Positions 8,568 through 17,231 of a DNA stretch of 64,000 nucleotides are shown here, one piece after another. Position 1 is the stretch's first letter. Every line of letters starts with the position of its first letter. The position numbers and the translations under genes were made by a program. This DNA comes from Alphaproteobacteria bacterium. GTDB lineage: Bacteria > Pseudomonadota > Alphaproteobacteria > TMED109. The stretch lies in NCBI GenBank assembly GCA_022825705.1, contig JAJDWH010000024.1:168469-232468 (forward strand), in the 5' to 3' direction. The notes under the pieces are model-generated. The model ran no database searches, was not told the DNA's origin, and worked only from the letters and a program-made list of their open reading frames with translations.

Positions 8568-9872
8568 ATGAGCGATTCCACCGGCAAGGACGGAAAAAAC
8601 AGTCTGTTTTGCTCGTTCTGCGGCAAGAGCCAACACGAAGTCCGAAAACTGATTGCCGGCCCGACCGTGTTCATCTGCGATGAATGCGTCGAGTTGTGCA
8701 TGGACATCATTCGTGAGGACAATCACTCGAGTTTGGTGAAGAGCCGCGAGGGGGTTCCCACTCCGGCTGAGATTTGCTCGGTACTCGATGACTATGTCGT
8801 CGGCCAGGATCACGCCAAGCGTGTGTTGTCCGTCGCCGTGCACAATCACTACAAACGTCTTGCCCATGGCCTCAAGTCGTCGGATGTCGAGCTGGCCAAG
8901 TCGAACATTCTCCTGATAGGCCCGACCGGGAGCGGCAAGACGCTCCTGGCACAGACCCTGGCGCGGATCTTGGATGTTCCGTTCACCATGGCGGACGCCA
9001 CAACGCTGACCGAGGCCGGTTACGTCGGCGAGGATGTCGAGAACATTATTCTCCATCTGCTGCAGAATTCCGAGTACAACGTGGAGCGTGCCCAACGCGG
9101 CATCGTCTACGTGGACGAAATCGACAAGATCAGCCGCAAGTCGGACAACCCTTCCATCACCCGCGATGTGTCTGGCGAGGGCGTGCAGCAGGCGCTGCTC
9201 AAGATCATGGAGGGAACGGTCGCAAGTGTCCCGCCGCAGGGCGGGCGCAAGCACCCGCAGCAGGAATTTCTGCAGGTCGACACCACCAACATCCTGTTCA
9301 TCTGTGGCGGTGCGTTCAGCGGTCTCGAACGGATCATCGCCGACCGGGAAACGGGAACCGGTATCGGCTTCGGTGCCGACGTCCGCTCACCGGAAGAGGC
9401 GCGCAAGGACGACATCCTGAAGAAGGTGCAACCTGAAGATCTGCTTCGCTATGGGCTGATCCCGGAATTCATCGGGCGACTGCCCGTCGCGACCACGCTG
9501 CGGGAACTCGATGAGCCAGCGCTTGTCGAGATCATCACGACGCCGAAGAACGCGCTGGTGAAGCAATACGCGCGTATGTTCGAAATGGAGGGCGCGAAGC
9601 TGACGGTTACCGATGACGCGGTCCGCGTGATCGCCCGCCGGGCCATTTCGCAGAAAACTGGTGCCCGTGGCCTTCGCTCGATCTTTGAGGCTATTCTGCT
9701 GGACACAATGTTCCATCTGCCGTCGCACGATGGAGTACAGGAAGTCGTCATTGACTCGGAAGTTGCCGAAGGTCGTCGACAGCCCCTGATGATCTTCGCG
9801 GATCCCGCGGTCGGGTCTTCGGTCGAACGCGCACACCCCCGCGCCATCTCTGGAGCGCGCGCCGGGTCTTGA
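8568..9872 (+). CDS. clpX: ATP-dependent Clp protease ATP-binding subunit ClpX
   Basis: The 434-residue AAA+ unfoldase feeds substrates to the ClpP peptidase. The N-terminal zinc-binding domain has C15, C18, C37 and C40 (two CxxC pairs). Walker A is GPTGSGKT (118-125), Walker [11 protein letters not shown], and the pore-loop motif GYVGEDVE is present. The ClpP-docking loop with IGFGADV is intact, so a ClpP partner should exist elsewhere in the genome. The normal clpP-clpX arrangement is missing: upstream is the divergent pepP. lon follows after 72 bases on the same strand. Confidence 0.97.
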   Translation: MSDSTGKDGKNSLFCSFCGKSQHEVRKLIAGPTVFICDECVELCMDIIREDNHSSLVKSREGVPTPAEICSVLDDYVVGQDHAKRVLSVAVHNHYKRLAHGLKSSDVELAKSNILLIGPTGSGKTLLAQTLARILDVPFTMADATTLTEAGYVGEDVENIILHLLQNSEYNVERAQRGIVYVDEIDKISRKSDNPSITRDVSGEGVQQALLKIMEGTVASVPPQGGRKHPQQEFLQVDTTNILFICGGAFSGLERIIADRETGTGIGFGADVRSPEEARKDDILKKVQPEDLLRYGLIPEFIGRLPVATTLRELDEPALVEIITTPKNALVKQYARMFEMEGAKLTVTDDAVRVIARRAISQKTGARGLRSIFEAILLDTMFHLPSHDGVQEVVIDSEVAEGRRQPLMIFADPAVGSSVERAHPRAISGARAGS

Positions 9873-9944
9873 AATAGGGCTTCGGAGTTCACAACTCTTC
9901 TAGGCGCCGCTAGCCGCCTCCGGAGCCACTAAGGACACATCAGC

Positions 9945-12395
9945 ATGCAAGAAGACACCGAGAAGGCCGTCCCCACGGTGCCGGAGCCCAAGAACCGGGT
10001 CTTGCCGGTGTTGCCACTGCGCGACATCGTCGTGTTCCCGAACATGATCGTGCCGTTGTTCGTTGGACGCGAAAAGACGGTCCGTGCCCTGGAAGAGGCC
10101 ATGGCGAACGACAAGCAAATCCTGCTCGTCGCACAACGGGAATCCACCGAAGACGATCCTGGGCCGGAAGATGTCTATCCGGTCGGCACGGTCGGGAAGA
10201 TCGTCCAGCTGCTCAAGCTGCCGGACAATACGGTGAAGGTGCTGGTCGAGGGTGTGATTCGGGCGTCCATTGAAGAGTTCACGGTTACCGACAAGTTCTT
10301 GCAGGCGAGGATCTCCGACCTCCCCGACGAGACGCCGGCGTTGGACAGCACGCTTGAAGCCTTGCTACGCGCCGTGCACGGAAGATTTGAGACCTACGCC
10401 AAGTTGAGCAAGAAGATTGGACAGGAGATGGTCTCGTCGATCGCGCAGATCGACTTTACCGATCCCGGTCGCATCGCTGATGCGGTGTCTGCTCAAATCG
10501 GAAGCAAGATCTCGGACCGGCAAACACTTCTGGAGACCAGCGACATCCGGAAGCGGCTTGATCTGATTCATTCGCTGATTGAAGCGGAAATCGAGGTACT
10601 GAAGGTCGAGCGCAAGATCCGGACCCGCGTCAAGACGCAGATGGAACGGTCTCAGCGAGAGTACTACCTCAACGAGCAGATGAAGGCGATCCAGCGTGAA
10701 CTGGGTGAAGGCAGCGACCGCGACGAGGATGATGCCGACAACTTCCGCTCAAGGATCATGGCGACCAAGTTTTCCAAGGAAGCCAAGGCAAAGGCGCTGG
10801 GAGAACTGCGGAAGCTACGTTCCATGAGCCCGATGTCCGCCGAGTCCACGGTCGTCCGAAGTTACATCGAGTGGTTGTTGGACGTCCCATGGAGGAAATC
10901 CAGCCGCGTCAATCGTGATCTCAAGAGGGCGGAGAGAATCCTGAACGAAGACCATTACGGATTGGAGAAGGTCAAGGAGCGGATTCTCGAGCACCTCGCT
11001 GTACAGCAACGAACCAAGCGTGGGCACGGGCAGATTCTTTGCCTGGTCGGCCCGCCCGGAGTGGGCAAGACCTCCCTGGGGGAATCCGTTGCCCGAGCGA
11101 CGGGCCGGAAGTTTGTACGGGTAGCGCTTGGCGGAATTCGTGATGAGGCGGAAATCCGCGGACATCGCCGCACCTACGTCGGGTCGATGCCGGGTCGCAT
11201 CATCCAGGGAATGAAGAAGGCCAAGGTGTCCAACCCGCTCTTCCTGCTGGATGAAATCGACAAGCTGGGTGCTGACTGGAGAGGCGATCCGACGTCCGCC
11301 CTGCTGGAAGTTCTGGATCCGGAACAGAATGTCACGTTCAACGATCACTACCTGGAGGTCGATTACGATCTGTCGGGAGTGTTTTTCCTGACCACCGCGA
11401 ATACGCGCAGCATGCCGCAACCGCTGTTGGACCGGATGGAAATCATCCCGCTGCCGGGCTACACGGAACGCGAGAAAATCGAGATCGCGAAATCGCACCT
11501 GATCGCCAAGCAGATGAAGCGCAACGGGGTTCGTCAGCACGAGTGGAAGCTGCAGGACGATGCGCTGGAGACGATCATCCGCCGCTACACCCGTGAAGCC
11601 GGAGTGCGTGGACTCGAGCGGGAAATCGCGAAGCTGTGTCGAAAAGCTGTCCGCAAGATCGTTGGCGACGAGATTGAGACGGTGGAGGTAGCACCGGACG
11701 ACCTGGCCGAATACCTGGGACCGCCGCGCTATCGCTACGGCGAAATCGAAAGCGAGCAGATGGTGGGCGTGGCAACCGGACTCGCATACACGGAAGTGGG
11801 CGGCGACCTTCTCACCATCGAGGCCGTGACCATGCCCGGCAAGGGGCGCCGTCAGATCACTGGCCAGCTGGGCGAAGTGATGCAGGAGTCGGTCAAGGCG
11901 GCGGTGTCGTATTTGCGCTCGCGTGCCCCGCTCATGAGCATCGATCCGGAAGCATTCGATACTCGGGACATTCATCTCCACGTGCCCGAGGGCGCGACTC
12001 CGAAGGACGGTCCTTCCGCGGGACTAGCGATCGTCACGTCGATTCTCTCGGCGCTTACCGGAATTCCTGCGTCGGCCCGCGTTGCGATGACCGGAGAAGT
12101 CACCCTGCGGGGGCGGATCCTCCCGATCGGCGGGCTGAAGGAAAAGCTCCTGGCGGCGCTGCGGGGGAGCATTCGAACGGTGCTGATTCCGAAAGACAAC
12201 GAGAAGGACCTGGCCGAGGTCCCGGATGAAGTCAAGGACGGGCTGGAGATCGTGCCGGTCAATGAGGTCGATGAGATCCTGTCGTATGTGCTCCCGGAAC
12301 TCACGACCCGCGAATGGAGCGACGACATGCGAGAGCTCACCATTCCCGCGGGCCCGCCAGTGAAACCGGTCAGCGACGACGTTACCCGCCATTGA
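9945..12395 (+). CDS. lon: ATP-dependent protease Lon
   Basis: The 816-residue product is the cytosolic AAA+ serine protease that degrades misfolded and regulatory proteins. The order is N-terminal LON substrate-recognition domain (VLPVLPLRDIVVFPNMIVPLFVGR), coiled coil (YYLNEQMKAIQRELGE), AAA+ module with Walker A GPPGVGKT and Walker B LFLLDEIDKLG, then the protease domain. The catalytic dyad is Ser691 (PKDGPSAGLAI) and Lys734 (GGLKEKLLAA), 43 residues apart as in E. coli Lon. The length is typical. It is downstream of clpX, a common proteobacterial pairing; no heat-shock promoter could be assigned. Confidence 0.97.
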   Translation: MQEDTEKAVPTVPEPKNRVLPVLPLRDIVVFPNMIVPLFVGREKTVRALEEAMANDKQILLVAQRESTEDDPGPEDVYPVGTVGKIVQLLKLPDNTVKVLVEGVIRASIEEFTVTDKFLQARISDLPDETPALDSTLEALLRAVHGRFETYAKLSKKIGQEMVSSIAQIDFTDPGRIADAVSAQIGSKISDRQTLLETSDIRKRLDLIHSLIEAEIEVLKVERKIRTRVKTQMERSQREYYLNEQMKAIQRELGEGSDRDEDDADNFRSRIMATKFSKEAKAKALGELRKLRSMSPMSAESTVVRSYIEWLLDVPWRKSSRVNRDLKRAERILNEDHYGLEKVKERILEHLAVQQRTKRGHGQILCLVGPPGVGKTSLGESVARATGRKFVRVALGGIRDEAEIRGHRRTYVGSMPGRIIQGMKKAKVSNPLFLLDEIDKLGADWRGDPTSALLEVLDPEQNVTFNDHYLEVDYDLSGVFFLTTANTRSMPQPLLDRMEIIPLPGYTEREKIEIAKSHLIAKQMKRNGVRQHEWKLQDDALETIIRRYTREAGVRGLEREIAKLCRKAVRKIVGDEIETVEVAPDDLAEYLGPPRYRYGEIESEQMVGVATGLAYTEVGGDLLTIEAVTMPGKGRRQITGQLGEVMQESVKAAVSYLRSRAPLMSIDPEAFDTRDIHLHVPEGATPKDGPSAGLAIVTSILSALTGIPASARVAMTGEVTLRGRILPIGGLKEKLLAALRGSIRTVLIPKDNEKDLAEVPDEVKDGLEIVPVNEVDEILSYVLPELTTREWSDDMRELTIPAGPPVKPVSDDVTRH

Positions 12396-12437
12396 ACGGC
12401 TGACTTGGCGACAGCCCGAGATTTCAGGAGCTATTGG

Positions 12438-13202
12438 ATGAATTTCAGTAACGCCCACGCATTTGTGACAGGTGGCGCGTCGGGGTTGGGTGCTGCGACG
12501 GTTGAGGCCGTGGTCGAGGCGGGTGGCCATGCGAGCATCGTGGATATTGATGGCGATCGCGCGGCGGCGCTTGCGGCCCGCGTGGGAGCGCGCAGCCGGG
12601 CGGTGGCGCTCGATGTGGCGGACGAGGCGGCCGTGGCCGATGCGGTTGCCGCCAGCGTCAGCGCCTTCGGCCCGCTCAACCTCGTGGTCAACTGCGCAGG
12701 TGTGGCGACGCCGGGGAGGATCGTGGGCCGCAACGGCCCCCTGCCGCTCGAGGCTTATGTCAGGGTGATTCAGATCAATCTCGTAGGAACGTTCAACGTC
12801 ATGAAGGCGACTGCGGCCGTCATGCAGGAGAACGAGTTGGAAGGCGACGACCGAGGCGTGATCGTCAACACGGCGTCGGTGGCGGCGTTCGACGGCCAGA
12901 TCGGTCAGGGCGCGTACGCTTCGTCGAAGGGGGGCGTGGCCGCGCTGACGTTGCCGGCGGCCCGTGAACTCGCGCGATCTGCGATTCGCGTCGTGACCAT
13001 CGCGCCCGGACTGTTCGAGACGCCCATGTTGGCCGGCCTGCCGGAGGCAGCCAAGGAATCGTTGATTGCATCCACGTTGCAGCCGTCGCGTCTCGGACGT
13101 TCCGAGGAGTACGCGGCTTTGGTTCGCCACATCTACGAAAACCCGATGATCAATGGTGAGACCATCCGGCTCGACGGTGCGGTCCGCCTGGCACCCCGTT
13201 AG
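12438..13202 (+). CDS. Short-chain dehydrogenase, 3-hydroxyacyl-CoA dehydrogenase type II-like
   Basis: The 254-residue classical SDR starts at ATG 12438, preceded by CAGGAG at 12425-12430. It has the nucleotide-binding TGGASGLG motif near the N-terminus, NCAG, the catalytic region [23 protein letters not shown] (Ser, Tyr and Lys present, YxxxK) and [10 protein letters not shown]. The segments [12 protein letters not shown] and [12 protein letters not shown] are typical of the HSD10-type 3-hydroxyacyl-CoA / 2-methyl-3-hydroxybutyryl-CoA dehydrogenase group, which suggests an NAD-dependent role in fatty acid or isoleucine breakdown. The substrate is inferred, not shown. A second SDR follows after eight bases. 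Confidence 0.85.
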   Translation: MNFSNAHAFVTGGASGLGAATVEAVVEAGGHASIVDIDGDRAAALAARVGARSRAVALDVADEAAVADAVAASVSAFGPLNLVVNCAGVATPGRIVGRNGPLPLEAYVRVIQINLVGTFNVMKATAAVMQENELEGDDRGVIVNTASVAAFDGQIGQGAYASSKGGVAALTLPAARELARSAIRVVTIAPGLFETPMLAGLPEAAKESLIASTLQPSRLGRSEEYAALVRHIYENPMINGETIRLDGAVRLAPR

Positions 13203-13210
13203 AGAAAGAC

Positions 13211-14032
13211 ATGCCGGCACTATCCGGAAAGACAGTCCTGATCACCGGCGCAAGCCGGGGAATCGGGAAGGCCATCGCGCTTCGCTGTGCGCGCGATGGC
13301 GCCAATGTAGTGGTGACCGGGAAGACCGAGGACCCACACCCGAAATTGCCTGGCACCATTCATTCGGCCGCCGAGGAAGTGGAACAGGCAGGTGGGAAGG
13401 CCCTTGCCGTGGCGCTGGACGTCAGAGCCGAGGAGCAGGTGGCGGATTGCATCCGGCGGACGGTCGAGACGTTCGGGGGTCTCGATGTGCTGGTCAACAA
13501 TGCCAGCGCTATCCATTTGGCCGGGGTGGAGGGGACACCGGCTAAACGGTTTGACCTGATGTTTGCAATCAATGTGCGTGGCACGCACGTGGTGTCGCAC
13601 CACGCAATCCCGCACCTTCGGCAGGCTTCGAACCCGCACATCCTGACCTTGGCGCCGCCCCTGAATCTCAATCCGGACTGGTTCGCGCCGCACGCTGCCT
13701 ACACGGCCTCCAAGTACTCGATGTCGATGCTGGCGATTGGCATGGCCGGGGAACTGGCGGAAGCCGGCATTGCGTCGAACGCTCTGTGGCCGCGTACGAC
13801 CATTGCGACGGCAGCTGTCGAGTTTGTCGTCGGTTCCGAGCTCATGGAGCGAAGCCGAAAGCCCGCCATCATGGCGGACGCGGCGCATGCCATCGTGACC
13901 CGTCCCGCGCGATCCTGCACAGGAAATACCTTCATCGACGAGGATGTCCTGCGTGAAACAGGGCTCAACAGTTTTGAGTCCTATGCCGTCAACCCCGGTG
14001 CCACGCTCAAGCAGGACATTTTCCTGGACTGA
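13211..14032 (+). CDS. Short-chain dehydrogenase, HSDL2-like
   Basis: The 273-residue SDR begins MPALSGKTVLITGASRGIGKAIAL, with the TGASRGIG cofactor loop, NNASA in place of the usual NNAG, and YTASKYSMSMLAIGMAGE carrying the catalytic Tyr and Lys. The NNASAI, GTHVVSHHAIPHL and LWPRTTIATAAVEF segments are characteristic of the hydroxysteroid-dehydrogenase-like-2 group, here without the SCP2 domain found in animal HSDL2. It probably acts on acyl-CoA or another lipid substrate; this is not resolved. It overlaps functionally and probably transcriptionally with the SDR just upstream. Confidence 0.85.
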   Translation: MPALSGKTVLITGASRGIGKAIALRCARDGANVVVTGKTEDPHPKLPGTIHSAAEEVEQAGGKALAVALDVRAEEQVADCIRRTVETFGGLDVLVNNASAIHLAGVEGTPAKRFDLMFAINVRGTHVVSHHAIPHLRQASNPHILTLAPPLNLNPDWFAPHAAYTASKYSMSMLAIGMAGELAEAGIASNALWPRTTIATAAVEFVVGSELMERSRKPAIMADAAHAIVTRPARSCTGNTFIDEDVLRETGLNSFESYAVNPGATLKQDIFLD

Positions 14033-14338
14033 GTGCTTCGCGGGGGCCGTCCGTCTTGCCTCCTGTCACGGTGCAATGCAGAATCTGCATGGCTAATATC
14101 AAATATTGCGGTGACATTCATCCGAGGTCTTGGGCGGGACAGCGATAGGAACGGGATTCAGAGCCAACTCCAATAGGGGTAGGAGTTGCCCGATGGCCAA
14201 CTTCCGAACGTCGGATTCGGGAGAAAGCTATGCAAATGCTGCATGATGGATGCGCGAGTTCGCCTCTAGGGTAGCCGTTACCAATCTCCTACATGTTTCT
14301 GCAGGCACGGCAATTGCGTGCTTGAAAGGAACAAGGTG
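14033..14338. other. Intergenic region with a hairpin
   Basis: These 306 bases hold no recognisable gene. A perfect inverted repeat, CAACTCC (14165-14171) and GGAGTTG (14182-14188) with a ten-base loop, is present but has no T-run after it, so it is not a clear intrinsic terminator. The base composition is lower in GC than the neighbours. The promoter of the small ORF at 14339 presumably lies here. Confidence 0.4.
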
Positions 14339-14536
14339 ATGAACACCCAATCATTCCGGTCTTCGACCGGTGTGCCCGTCGTCGGCTCCCTGGACGCTGA
14401 TTACTCCGAGTTGGCTCGGGTTGGTCGCGCCCTGCAGGGTAGAGCCGTTCGGGAAGCAATCGTGGGAGCCGTCCGTTGGTTTGGCGCGGGGTTCCAGGCC
14501 CGGTTGATCGGCGGAGGCCTGTCACGCCACGCCTGA
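14339..14536 (+). CDS. Small basic hypothetical protein
   Basis: This is a 65-residue product, too short for homology-based certainty. A good ribosome-binding site (GAAAGGA, about 14324-14330) lies eight bases upstream of ATG 14339. Residues 25-60 form a predicted amphipathic, arginine-rich helix (ARVGRALQGRAVREAIVGAVRWF). This layout, a short disordered start followed by a basic helix, resembles the small DUF1127-like or RSP_7527-like proteins common in alphaproteobacteria, but I cannot confirm membership. It is tail to tail with the pseudouridine synthase gene. Confidence 0.5.
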   Translation: MNTQSFRSSTGVPVVGSLDADYSELARVGRALQGRAVREAIVGAVRWFGAGFQARLIGGGLSRHA

Positions 14537-14603
14537 GCGGTTCTTGAAGCTGGCGAGTTCCGGGCGGGGCTGGCGTCGCGGCATTGCCTCGCCCCGGAGC
14601 GCG

Positions 14604-15548
14604 CTAAGCGGTCTCCGCCGCATCCGGATCCCTGAAGCCGGATCGTACGAATCGGGATCGCATCGTCTCGGGCAATGGCGCTTCAAGCCGGAGCGTGTAC
14701 CCCTCCAGGTCAGGCACGGTGAGTTCGCGGGCATGTAGCTGCAACTGGCCGCCAGCTTCAGCACGAGCACCACCGTATTTCGAATCGCCGTGAATCGGGC
14801 ACCCGATCATGGCGCAGTGAACCCGCAGTTGATGGGTTCTGCCGGTGACCGGGCGTAATTCGAGCCATGCCGTGCCGTCCGAGAACCCTCTTGTGCTGTA
14901 GTGGGTGGTTGCGGCGCGCCCTGTGAGACTGCCGATCATGCGCCGCTCTCCGCCGGCAGTGATCTTCCGCAAATGGCCTGAAATCTTGCCGGTGCGGGGA
15001 CTGGGGGCGCCGACGACCAGGGCCCAGTAGATCTTGCTGGCGCGGCCTTCCCGGAATACCTGGGCGCAATGCTGCGCAGCCCTGCGGGACCGCGCCAACA
15101 AGAGGACGCCGGTCGTATCCCGATCCAGGCGATGTACCAGCCGCGGGCGCTCGTCGGCACCGAAGCGCAGGGCATCCAGCATGCCGTCGAGATGACGGGA
15201 AATACCGGATCCTCCCTGGACGGCAAGTCCTGCCGGCTTGTCAAACGCAATGAAGTGATCGTCCTTGTAGAGGATGCGGTCCGTCAGCGCTGCGACGTGC
15301 CGTCCAGCTGACGCGCGTGCTGGCTCCTTGCGGGCTTGATGCTGGACAGGGGGAATGCGCACCATCTGGCCCGCGGCCAGTCGAAGATGAGCTCGCGCGC
15401 GATGTCCGTCCACGCGGACCTGACCGGTGCGGATAAGTCGTTGGATCAGCCCGAAAGGTAGTTCGGGCAGCTGCTCGCGCAGCCAGCGATCGAGCCGAAT
15501 TCCGTCATCGTCGGGACGTACCGTTTCCGGAGTAGGGTTGCTCCTCAC
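14604..15548 (-). CDS. rluC: RluC/RluD-family 23S rRNA pseudouridine synthase
   Basis: The 314-residue product starts at GTG 15548, overlapping the crcB stop (GTGA), so the two genes are translationally coupled. A wider frame is open upstream but overlaps crcB. An N-terminal S4 RNA-binding domain (IRLDRWLREQLPELP, LIRTGQVRVDG) precedes the synthase domain with the catalytic motif HRLDRDTTGVLLLA (Asp nucleophile), TGRTHQLRVH and HARELTVP. RluC-type enzymes modify U955, U2504 and U2580 of 23S rRNA in E. coli; RluC rather than RluD is favoured by the neighbour and the S4 domain but is not certain. Confidence 0.9.
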   Translation of the reverse strand: MRSNPTPETVRPDDDGIRLDRWLREQLPELPFGLIQRLIRTGQVRVDGHRARAHLRLAAGQMVRIPPVQHQARKEPARASAGRHVAALTDRILYKDDHFIAFDKPAGLAVQGGSGISRHLDGMLDALRFGADERPRLVHRLDRDTTGVLLLARSRRAAQHCAQVFREGRASKIYWALVVGAPSPRTGKISGHLRKITAGGERRMIGSLTGRAATTHYSTRGFSDGTAWLELRPVTGRTHQLRVHCAMIGCPIHGDSKYGGARAEAGGQLQLHARELTVPDLEGYTLRLEAPLPETMRSRFVRSGFRDPDAAETA

Positions 15549-15925
15549 GACAGCGCCAGCCGCACGCCGCCGGCACCGAGATAGAAGCCGCCGATGCAAA
15601 GCGAGACGGAAAGCCCGACATAGAGGATGCCCGAGATCATCGCTTGGCGATCGAACAGGTTGGCTGCATCCAGCGCAAATGTCGAAAACGTTGTGAAGGC
15701 CCCTAGGAGCCCCGTGGCAATCAGGGCGCGCAACTCGGGCGTCAATTTCAAGGTCGATGCACCGGCTTCGACAACGGCGCCGAGGGCTAGGGATCCAAGC
15801 ACGTTGACCATTAGGGTCCCCCACGGGAAACCCATACCTAACCAGCTGTACATTCCAGTACTTACGGCGTGCCGGAGTACGGCGCCGATGGCGCCGCCGA
15901 CAGCGATGGCTAGGAACATGTTCAT
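15545..15925 (-). CDS. crcB: Fluoride efflux channel CrcB/Fluc
   Basis: The 126-residue product is a small four-helix inner-membrane fluoride channel that works as a dual-topology dimer. It has the family motifs GGAIGAVLRH, FPWGTLMVNVLGSLALG and GLLGAFTTFSTFALD, including the conserved Asn and the Phe/Thr-Phe-Ser pore segments. It overlaps the downstream pseudouridine synthase gene by four bases, a common alphaproteobacterial pairing. No fluoride riboswitch was recognised upstream. Start alternatives are the ATGs at 15925 and 15919. Confidence 0.93.
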   Translation of the reverse strand: MNMFLAIAVGGAIGAVLRHAVSTGMYSWLGMGFPWGTLMVNVLGSLALGAVVEAGASTLKLTPELRALIATGLLGAFTTFSTFALDAANLFDRQAMISGILYVGLSVSLCIGGFYLGAGGVRLALS

Positions 15926-16338
15926 GCGTCGGACACACTATTCCGATCTGGCGGACGCGCGCGGTTTGACGGCTGCGTGGCAACCGGATTCGGGCAACAG
16001 CGCGTTGCGGCCACGGCGCGCCGGCGAGCGCCTGCGCAGTATGCGCTACGACGAGACTCTTCGCATCGGGCCAGGGCGTTCGGGCGTCGAGGCCATTCCT
16101 GTCGGGTCTCCAGCGTCGTCGGAGCAGGATTTCGCATCGGCGGGCTGCGCACTTTTCGTTGAGGAAACCTGTCAGCGGGCTCATGCAGGGCGATCGCGAG
16201 GTTTCGCCGCGTGCGATCGGCACCTGGGCCGTGCGGGGCCGTTCGGAATGACCACGATGGTGGGCCCGGGGCGGGACTACGTGTTGAGCGGTCAGGCAGA
16301 GCGTTGTCCACGAAGGCACAGGCACACGTATGTGTCCG
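15926..16338. other. Gene-poor stretch upstream of crcB
   Basis: These 413 bases contain overlapping open frames on both strands, all with unlikely amino-acid composition and no family resemblance. Nothing is supported apart from the implied crcB promoter. Confidence 0.4.
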
Positions 16339-16452
16339 ATGACAACGATGATCCGTAGGCTGGTGATGTGGGCGCTTCGCGGACTTGCCAATCCGTTGAT
16401 ACGGCTTACCGCGTTCCTCGTGATGGTTTACGTCGTGGTCGGCCGGGGGTAG
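16339..16452 (+). CDS. Possible 37-residue membrane peptide
   Basis: A short frame from ATG 16339 (alternative ATG 16348) to TAG 16450-16452 encodes a basic start (MIRRLVMWALRGLANPLIRL) followed by a hydrophobic segment (LTAFLVMVYVVVG). It has the shape of a single-pass small membrane protein. There is no clear ribosome-binding site and no recognised family, so it may be chance. Confidence 0.3.
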   Translation: MTTMIRRLVMWALRGLANPLIRLTAFLVMVYVVVGRG

Positions 16453-16519
16453 GAACGGATCTCCCTGGTCTCTCCTCCCCGGGTGAGCGGCGGAGCCCCA
16501 CCAGTCCCGGCCAGCGGCC

Positions 16520-16969
16520 ATGCAGGAACTGCGCACTGCAATCAGCGCCGCCGAAGCACGGTTGGCCCCGAATGCGCCACTGGTTGACGCTGGGGATTCG
16601 GCGCCGAACCAAGCGAGCGCGCCGGCCGTGCGCGGGCATTCCGAAGTTGAGACGGAGATCGGCAGTGAACCTCCCTGGCCCAGTATGGAAGGCGGCTCGC
16701 TCGTAACAGACGTACCGGAACGGACAGCCCTGCCGGACCCGAGTGATCGTCCTGTCGGAGTCTCGGTGGTGTCCGACCATGCCACTGCGGTGATGATTCG
16801 TGGGGTTCGGTCGCTGGGCCGGATCGATCGGACCACGGTGACGCTGCGTCCGGGGACGTACGTATTTCAGGGGTACCGGGCGGGTTATCGGGCTATCCGG
16901 ATGGAGGTACGCGTGGCTGCAAGCAGCAAGCCCGGCGAGGTCGTGGTCATCTGCGATGAGCGAATGTGA
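16520..16969 (+). CDS. Hypothetical protein with C-terminal PEGA-like beta domain
   Basis: The frame is open from 16487 and the ATG at 16520 gives 149 residues. Residues 1-75 are low complexity, with a short helical start (MQELRTAISAAEARLA). Residues 78-149 look like a conserved beta-rich module: VSVVSDHATAVMIRGVRSLG, LRPGTYVFQGYRAGYRAIRMEVRV and VVVICDERM. This resembles the PEGA-like domain ending several proteobacterial envelope and coiled-coil proteins, whose usual N-terminal part is not found here. No signal peptide and no good ribosome-binding site are seen. It may be a real small gene or the surviving 3' end of a longer one. Confidence 0.5.
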   Translation: MQELRTAISAAEARLAPNAPLVDAGDSAPNQASAPAVRGHSEVETEIGSEPPWPSMEGGSLVTDVPERTALPDPSDRPVGVSVVSDHATAVMIRGVRSLGRIDRTTVTLRPGTYVFQGYRAGYRAIRMEVRVAASSKPGEVVVICDERM

Positions 16970-17231
16970 GATGACCGTCGACGGTGGTGTGGGAGCGGTG
17001 ACGGGAATGTCCGAAACGGGCCACGGCCGGTTCCGAAACATTTGGGCCGGGCACGGACTCGGATCGTCCAAGGTCGCGAGTACCACGTACCCCGGTCAGG
17101 AGCCAACGCCTCGGGGGGTCCGGGCCTGAGCGGTCGACAATGACCCTGGCGTTCCGCCAGCCGATTCAGCCACGGTTCCGGTGGTATCTTGGTTCCATGC
17201 CACCGGTCGCCCGGATGCGAGCATTCTGAAG

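Noticed and set aside
15922..16836. Long minus-strand frame of 304 codons between crcB and mic60
   Set aside because: Its composition (Arg/Pro/Ser-rich) is that of an antisense shadow in GC-rich DNA, with no motif or start signal.
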